A DNA stretch of 51,035 nt. It comes from Pseudomonadales bacterium (GTDB lineage: Bacteria > Pseudomonadota > Gammaproteobacteria > Pseudomonadales > Azotimanducaceae). The notes under the pieces are model-generated. The model was not told the origin of the DNA and searched no databases. It saw nothing but the letters and a program-made list of their open reading frames with translations. Shown here piece by piece: positions 47,162 through 51,035 of the stretch. Made by a program: the position numbers and the translations under genes. The stretch covers positions 1 through 51,035 of the forward strand of contig JAHRVQ010000061.1 in assembly GCA_019090615.1 (NCBI GenBank), written 5' to 3'. Positions within the stretch are counted from its first letter, which is position 1, and each line of letters opens with the position of its first letter.

Positions 47162-49099
47162 CTAATTATATGAGAATATATACTCCCTTTTTTCTAAGCT
47201 ATTTCTTAAGTAATCTTTATCTCTCCAGCTGACAACAAAGTCATTATCTAACACTATGCTGCTTTGCTTAATAACATTGAAATTAACGGGCTTATTCTCC
47301 GATTTTTTGGTGCACTTTTTAATACTTCTCATTACTTTCTTTCTCTTCTCTTGATCGATATAAGGGCAAGCAAGAAAGTCAAAATAGAAGATAAAATATT
47401 CCGTCGAAATAAATTTGTCTTTGTGTTCTGTAAAATAACATTCTGCTTTTCTTATGAGGCTGTCTCTCAAAGCCTGATATTTGTCTGCATTTCCTATGTA
47501 AAGCATGATTGTTATCCAGTTAAAATACACGTAATTTGTCTCGGACGAATCTTCTAACTTTTCAATGTACTGTTTCAGTTTTGTCTCTGATAGCTGATAT
47601 TGCGGTGGCAACATTGTTAAAATCATTAGCAAGTTAAGAGTTTCCAAACCTGTAAGGTCATTTGTATGATCTAAAAAAATGTCTATTGCCTGTCTGACGT
47701 GATCGAATATTTTTTTGTGAACAAGTTCCTTGTAGCTATCAGGCCAAGAATCTAGTTTTCCTGCCAGCTCGTGAACCGTCCTGGCTAAGCGATCTGTTGG
47801 CCTAATTCTTATGTCCATGGCATGAACAAAAAACAATAAATCCAAGTCTACCAACAACCAGTTCAGGTGGCTCTCTTCAATTCCATTTATATCGTCTAAT
47901 TTTGAGAGATAATTTGCCATTTTCTTTGTGATAGCACTGAATAAATAATTCGATATCGAATGATATTCGGTTTTGTGAATAGCTAATGCCATTTTTATTT
48001 CAGCAATGGCTTTGTTTGCTTTTGATTCAGGCCTTCTTAAATCTATAATATCATGCGTACCCTCATCGTTAACTCGATATCTGGATGTATAGAGCTGGTC
48101 TATTGAGTGCCGCAAGGCATATTTTGCCAATGAGATGTCTGTAGCAAAAGGCCTGGAAACAATAGTTGTTTTCGCCTCATTCAAATACATTTTGTATTCC
48201 AGTAAACAGTATTCTAGTGCATTTATGAAGGCCGTTTTTACTTCATCTGAACGGAAGAACACAAAGTAATCATCAACATAGCGTCTGAAATCATAATCTT
48301 TAGAAACTTCAATGTTTTTCTTTTTAAGTCTTTCGACCAAATTTAAATCGACCTTTTGCAGGATGATTTCTGCAAATATGCGGCTAGTTTCTGGCCCGAT
48401 AATAATGCCATTGGTTTCTCGATAGTTCGTAATTTGCATTAGATTATCGAAGTCGCCATCGAAGCTACTTTTAGCTCTCGCTTTCGCTAATCGCTTGCCC
48501 TTAATAGCCCAGCCAATGGAATGTGTATAAATGCTAGGGAAGCACTTGGCCACATCGACCTGCAACATGCTGTGAAATCGTTTTTCTAGTTTGTGATACT
48601 CGTATGACTCAAAAAAACGATACAGGAAAGGATACTTGTTGTACTTAAAATAAGAGCTGGAAACAACTCTCTCTTCGTCTGCGCTTTCAACTCCCTCTAC
48701 CAGTTTTGAAGCTTCTTGAGTCTTGCCATAAAATTTGGTGGATTTTCTAAATGGGTGGCGCAATGAATACTTTGATCGAGTACAGTAATATTCAATTAAA
48801 TCTGCGTACTCGTCATAAAAATCACAAACTTTCAGTTGAGCTACTGGGTGCATAATTGAGATGGCTCTTGGGGATTTGTCACCACCTCTGCTAACCAAGA
48901 AATCTAAAGGAATATATGTGCCACTGTCTTTCCCGAAATCTAAACCCGAAATAGTTTGATAGGTATTCGAATGATTTTCATTCTTAAACCTTCGATACAT
49001 AGTGAAATTATTCATCCATAAAGGCAATTCGTATGGAAGCACTTCGGTTAATAAAGTTCGGTATTTATCTGTTGGGTCTACTTTGATGATGTCAGGCAT
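47162..49099 (-). CDS. drt3b: Reverse transcriptase, Drt3b-like (UG8 group)
   Basis: This 645-residue protein has a reverse-transcriptase core. Motif A is VDVAKCFPSIY (181-191, first catalytic Asp 182), motif B-like GIIIGPETSRIFAEI (231-245), motif C RYVDDYF (273-279) and then LNEAKT. About 320 residues follow the core, rich in charged helices with no motif I recognise. No protease, integrase or maturase domain is visible. Size, partner gene and the AC-repeat RNA fit Drt3b of type 3 defence-associated RTs, which is reported to make the complementary poly(AC) strand. It starts inside drt3a (8-bp overlap). The region is more A+T-rich than its neighbours. Confidence 0.8.
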   Translation of the reverse strand: MPDIIKVDPTDKYRTLLTEVLPYELPLWMNNFTMYRRFKNENHSNTYQTISGLDFGKDSGTYIPLDFLVSRGGDKSPRAISIMHPVAQLKVCDFYDEYADLIEYYCTRSKYSLRHPFRKSTKFYGKTQEASKLVEGVESADEERVVSSSYFKYNKYPFLYRFFESYEYHKLEKRFHSMLQVDVAKCFPSIYTHSIGWAIKGKRLAKARAKSSFDGDFDNLMQITNYRETNGIIIGPETSRIFAEIILQKVDLNLVERLKKKNIEVSKDYDFRRYVDDYFVFFRSDEVKTAFINALEYCLLEYKMYLNEAKTTIVSRPFATDISLAKYALRHSIDQLYTSRYRVNDEGTHDIIDLRRPESKANKAIAEIKMALAIHKTEYHSISNYLFSAITKKMANYLSKLDDINGIEESHLNWLLVDLDLLFFVHAMDIRIRPTDRLARTVHELAGKLDSWPDSYKELVHKKIFDHVRQAIDIFLDHTNDLTGLETLNLLMILTMLPPQYQLSETKLKQYIEKLEDSSETNYVYFNWITIMLYIGNADKYQALRDSLIRKAECYFTEHKDKFISTEYFIFYFDFLACPYIDQEKRKKVMRSIKKCTKKSENKPVNFNVIKQSSIVLDNDFVVSWRDKDYLRNSLEKREYIFSYN

Positions 49100-50270
49100 T
49101 TTTCCACACCCTCATTATTTTAACCGACATCTTCTTGGAAAAGTTACCTACTTTTCTCTGTTTTGAATTTCCGTAAAAGGAGATCTTTTTAATGGCGTTC
49201 TGTTGCGGTTGTGTTAGGTTGAATCTTGGGTTTGTAATATTGTGACAAAGAAAACCATCGATAGATTTTAGGCAATTATAGCCGTTTGTGACATATTGAT
49301 AGTTATGAGCTAAACCTGCCAACAAGTTGCCATTCTTGCCTCGCCTTACAACTTTTAATACGCTCAAATAAACGATACGTTTCTTCAATAAACCAAAGTC
49401 ATCGTTTTTTGCAAAATCTAGTATGCTAAGGATGATTTTAGCCTTCAATTTATTTAGTTTTGGTTGAGATATTTTCAATGTGACCGAGTTGGGTTTCTTT
49501 TCCTTCCAATTAACTGATATTGAATATCCTAAATAATCGAGCTTGGCAGTTCTAGAAGATTTTTTATGATATTTCTGTGGTGAAAAATTGAGAGCAAGCC
49601 CTTGTTTTTTCATTTCATTTGAAACAAAATTTTCCACTACATTTTCTTGGCCAAACGGCACTAATAAAATGATGTCATCGACGTAGCGCGCACCAAAAAT
49701 AACATCAGAATGAGCGGCAATTTTTTTATCTAAACCTTCAAGGTACAACTCAGCTAAAGTTGGGCTCACTGTAGTCCCCCTAGGCAAACCGTTGGTTTGT
49801 CTGGCGGACATATCAGTCAGTAAAGTTTTGAGGAGGTTTAAGCAAGACGGAGCGAGTATCATATCGTCTTCAAACTTTTGGATAAGCGATTTAAAAGAAA
49901 TTGACTCATAAAAATCTTTAATATCTAACCTTAATATACAATAGTCACCTGAATCTTTTAAGAGAGTGGCTATTTGTCTAACAATACGGTTCCTGTCGGA
50001 CTGCCTGACTTTGTAGATTTGCCTAATGAAGCGATCAAGAAGTTTTATAGCAAAGGCATCCTCCATACAACTAGGTACAAAAACTGTCTTGCCATTGGCT
50101 TGGTTTATATCAAGAGGAGAAATAGCTAAATGATTGGTTTCCCATAATCTAACTATATGAGCAACAGCAGCCTCGACGCCCCCGTATTTCGAAATGATAT
50201 CCCATCGCCAGACATCAGCTGTTGAGACAACTTTTTGTAGCTGTTCTTTGTCGAATACCTGCTTTAACAT
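49092..50270 (-). CDS. drt3a: Reverse transcriptase, Drt3a-like (UG3 group)
   Basis: The 392 residues form a compact RT: motif A LRLDIKDFYESIS (113-125, Asp 116), motif B GLPRGTTVSPTLAELYL (161-177), motif C RYVDDIILLV (195-204), then LNFSPQKYH and LDYLGY (245-250). The C-terminal 140 residues are basic and probably bind RNA. It is the promoter-proximal gene of the pair. In described DRT3 systems Drt3a copies the AC tract of the ncRNA. The ATG lacks a strong ribosome site and no convincing promoter is seen in the 50 bases before the IS remnant. A retron or group II intron RT is less likely, given the paired RT and no maturase domain. Confidence 0.8.
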   Translation of the reverse strand: MLKQVFDKEQLQKVVSTADVWRWDIISKYGGVEAAVAHIVRLWETNHLAISPLDINQANGKTVFVPSCMEDAFAIKLLDRFIRQIYKVRQSDRNRIVRQIATLLKDSGDYCILRLDIKDFYESISFKSLIQKFEDDMILAPSCLNLLKTLLTDMSARQTNGLPRGTTVSPTLAELYLEGLDKKIAAHSDVIFGARYVDDIILLVPFGQENVVENFVSNEMKKQGLALNFSPQKYHKKSSRTAKLDYLGYSISVNWKEKKPNSVTLKISQPKLNKLKAKIILSILDFAKNDDFGLLKKRIVYLSVLKVVRRGKNGNLLAGLAHNYQYVTNGYNCLKSIDGFLCHNITNPRFNLTQPQQNAIKKISFYGNSKQRKVGNFSKKMSVKIMRVWKNA

Positions 50271-50321
50271 TCGTTTTTTGCTTCTATCTGGATTATTGGA
50301 CTACTAGCGCTGTAAGGTGTC

Positions 50322-50499
50322 TGAAGTGGTCTTATGGTGCTGGACGCATTAATTAGAGACAATAAAGGTCTAAAGTTAATGTGTCAAAATGAGCAAGAAA
50401 AAAACACATATAACTTATCCAAATGCATTCAACGAAGAGGTTGGGTATTGGCAAGTTAACTTCTCAAGAACACAAAACACCAATCAATCTACGTTCTAA
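50322..50499 (+). mobile_element. Remnant of an IS3-like left end and orfA start (copy A)
   Basis: The first 88 or so bases (50322-50409) closely match those at 50945-51032: a TGAAGTGGTCT-type terminus, then a shared leader, then an ATG 67 bases in. The ATG at 50389 opens a 36-codon frame (MSKKKTHITYPNAFNEE, stop at 50499). Its start resembles the helix-turn-helix opening of IS3-family OrfA before it decays. No downstream transposase follows. IS3 family assignment is by style of ends and is tentative. Confidence 0.55.
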
Positions 50500-50942
50500 A
50501 CCATCGCTGCATTTTTCCAAGACGCAAAGGATCTCAACCTAAAGTATCGATAAGTTTCAGCTGAGACTAAATGACGGCCTAGATTGAACAAATTGTAGAC
50601 AGCAGCATGCGTATTCAGGAACCGCTGTGCTTGTTTCATAGATTTAAATTTGCTCATACCTCGCTCTCGTACCCTGGTCGGTTGATGCGACAACTCAGCT
50701 CGATTGTTGGCGTACTTCTCCCTGTTGTGAATTGTTTCAGGTATCAATTCTCGATGTGCTACACCGTAACTTCTTAATTTATCCGTCACAATTTCCCGAG
50801 GTTCACCTTTGTGTTTCTTTATCATTCGAACAAAAAAATCGCTTAGCAGCCTTAGCATCTCTTCTATTTTGAAGGAAAACATCAACGACTTCACCATCTT
50901 GAGCTACCGGGTCGCGCAGACTGCTCGCCAAAGATAACGTTG
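50496..50942 (-). pseudogene. IS6-like transposase, 5'-truncated and frame-broken
   Basis: Pieces of a DDE transposase of the IS6 type appear in order on the minus strand. QRYLWRAV comes first (from 50942). After an apparent 14-base insertion, QDGEVVDVFLQNRRDAKAAKRFF follows in a second frame. After a T7 run (50832-50838), VRMIKKHKGEPREIVTDKLRSYG and the end with NNRAELSHQPTRVRERG and QRFLNTHAAVYNLFNLGRHLV return to the first frame. The N-terminal third is missing, cut off where IS copy B begins (50945). It cannot make an active transposase as it stands. Confidence 0.8.
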
Positions 50943-50944
50943 TT

Positions 50945-51035
50945 TGAAGTGGTCTAATGGCACCGGACAAATTAATTGGAGACAATAAAGGTCTAAAGTT
51001 AAGGTGTCAAAATGAGTAAGAAAAAAACACATAAA
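50945..51035 (+). mobile_element. IS3-like left end and orfA start (copy B, runs off the window)
   Basis: The end TGAAGTGGTCTAATGGCACC is followed by the same leader as copy A. An ATG at 51012 opens MSKKKTHK, and the sequence stops at the window edge. It interrupts the IS6-like transposase. Whether this copy is intact depends on sequence to the right. Confidence 0.6.

Noticed and set aside
47264-47557. Plus-strand frame opposite drt3b
   Set aside because: Antisense to the well-supported RT gene, A+T-rich and hydrophobic by composition, with no recognisable family.
49092-50270. Retron or group II intron RT
   Set aside because: No msr/msd-like inverted repeats upstream, no maturase or endonuclease domain, and the neighbour is a second RT.

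Overview
The window is a chromosome segment from a gammaproteobacterium. The evidence is the S10-spc-alpha ribosomal order with secY and rpmJ inside it, the uvrA / MFS transporter / ssb block, the mrdA-rodA-mltB-rlpA-dacA-ybeD-lipB-lipA wall and lipoate cluster, hemA-prfA-prmC-moeB, and TPR-lolB-ispE-tRNA-rplY-pth-ychF. These orders resemble Pseudomonas and marine relatives (Pseudomonadales/Cellvibrionales-like). The genus cannot be named from the sequence. Base composition is moderate, and the last 4 kb are visibly more A+T-rich.

Layout. 1-125 is the 3' end of tuf. 126-390 is a leader with a promoter and a terminator-like hairpin. 391-14261 is an uninterrupted ribosomal protein superoperon (S10 to L17) with secY and rpoA, closed by a strong terminator. 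14400-20931 holds a class V aminotransferase, uvrA (minus), an MFS transporter with a C-terminal soluble domain, and ssb. 21068-23890 (minus) pairs a DUF2723 membrane protein with uppP. 24067-27684 holds a LON-domain protein, proA, nadD, rsfS and rlmH. 27696-34289 is the cell-elongation and peptidoglycan cluster, followed by lipB and lipA. 36205-40425 (minus) is hemA-prfA-prmC-moeB. 40632-46688 is a TPR lipoprotein, lolB, ispE, tRNA-Gln(UUG), rplY, pth and ychF. The prs gene that usually lies between the tRNA and rplY in related genomes is not there.

The accessory part starts just after a tRNA-Met gene (46866-46942). Two overlapping reverse transcriptase genes on the minus strand (392 and 645 residues, both with intact YVDD) are followed directly by a non-coding segment. 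As minus-strand RNA this segment folds into a 13-bp stem enclosing a small hairpin and an unpaired (AC)4 tract. The arrangement matches a type 3 defence-associated reverse transcriptase (DRT3) antiphage system: Drt3a, Drt3b and an ncRNA whose AC repeat would template poly(GT) DNA. It is the most interesting system in the window. The family is already described, so what is new here is the locus, the visible ncRNA architecture and the setting at a tRNA. Upstream of the operon are two degenerate copies of one insertion-sequence left end and a frame-broken IS6-like transposase, as expected of a defence or mobile island whose far edge is outside the window.

Smaller points are a candidate attenuator in the S10 leader, a terminator 31 nt before rplY, a start-codon hairpin at nadD, several 13-15 bp tandem repeats clustered around lipA-moeB-prmC and in lolB, and acidic extensions on S11 and L17.
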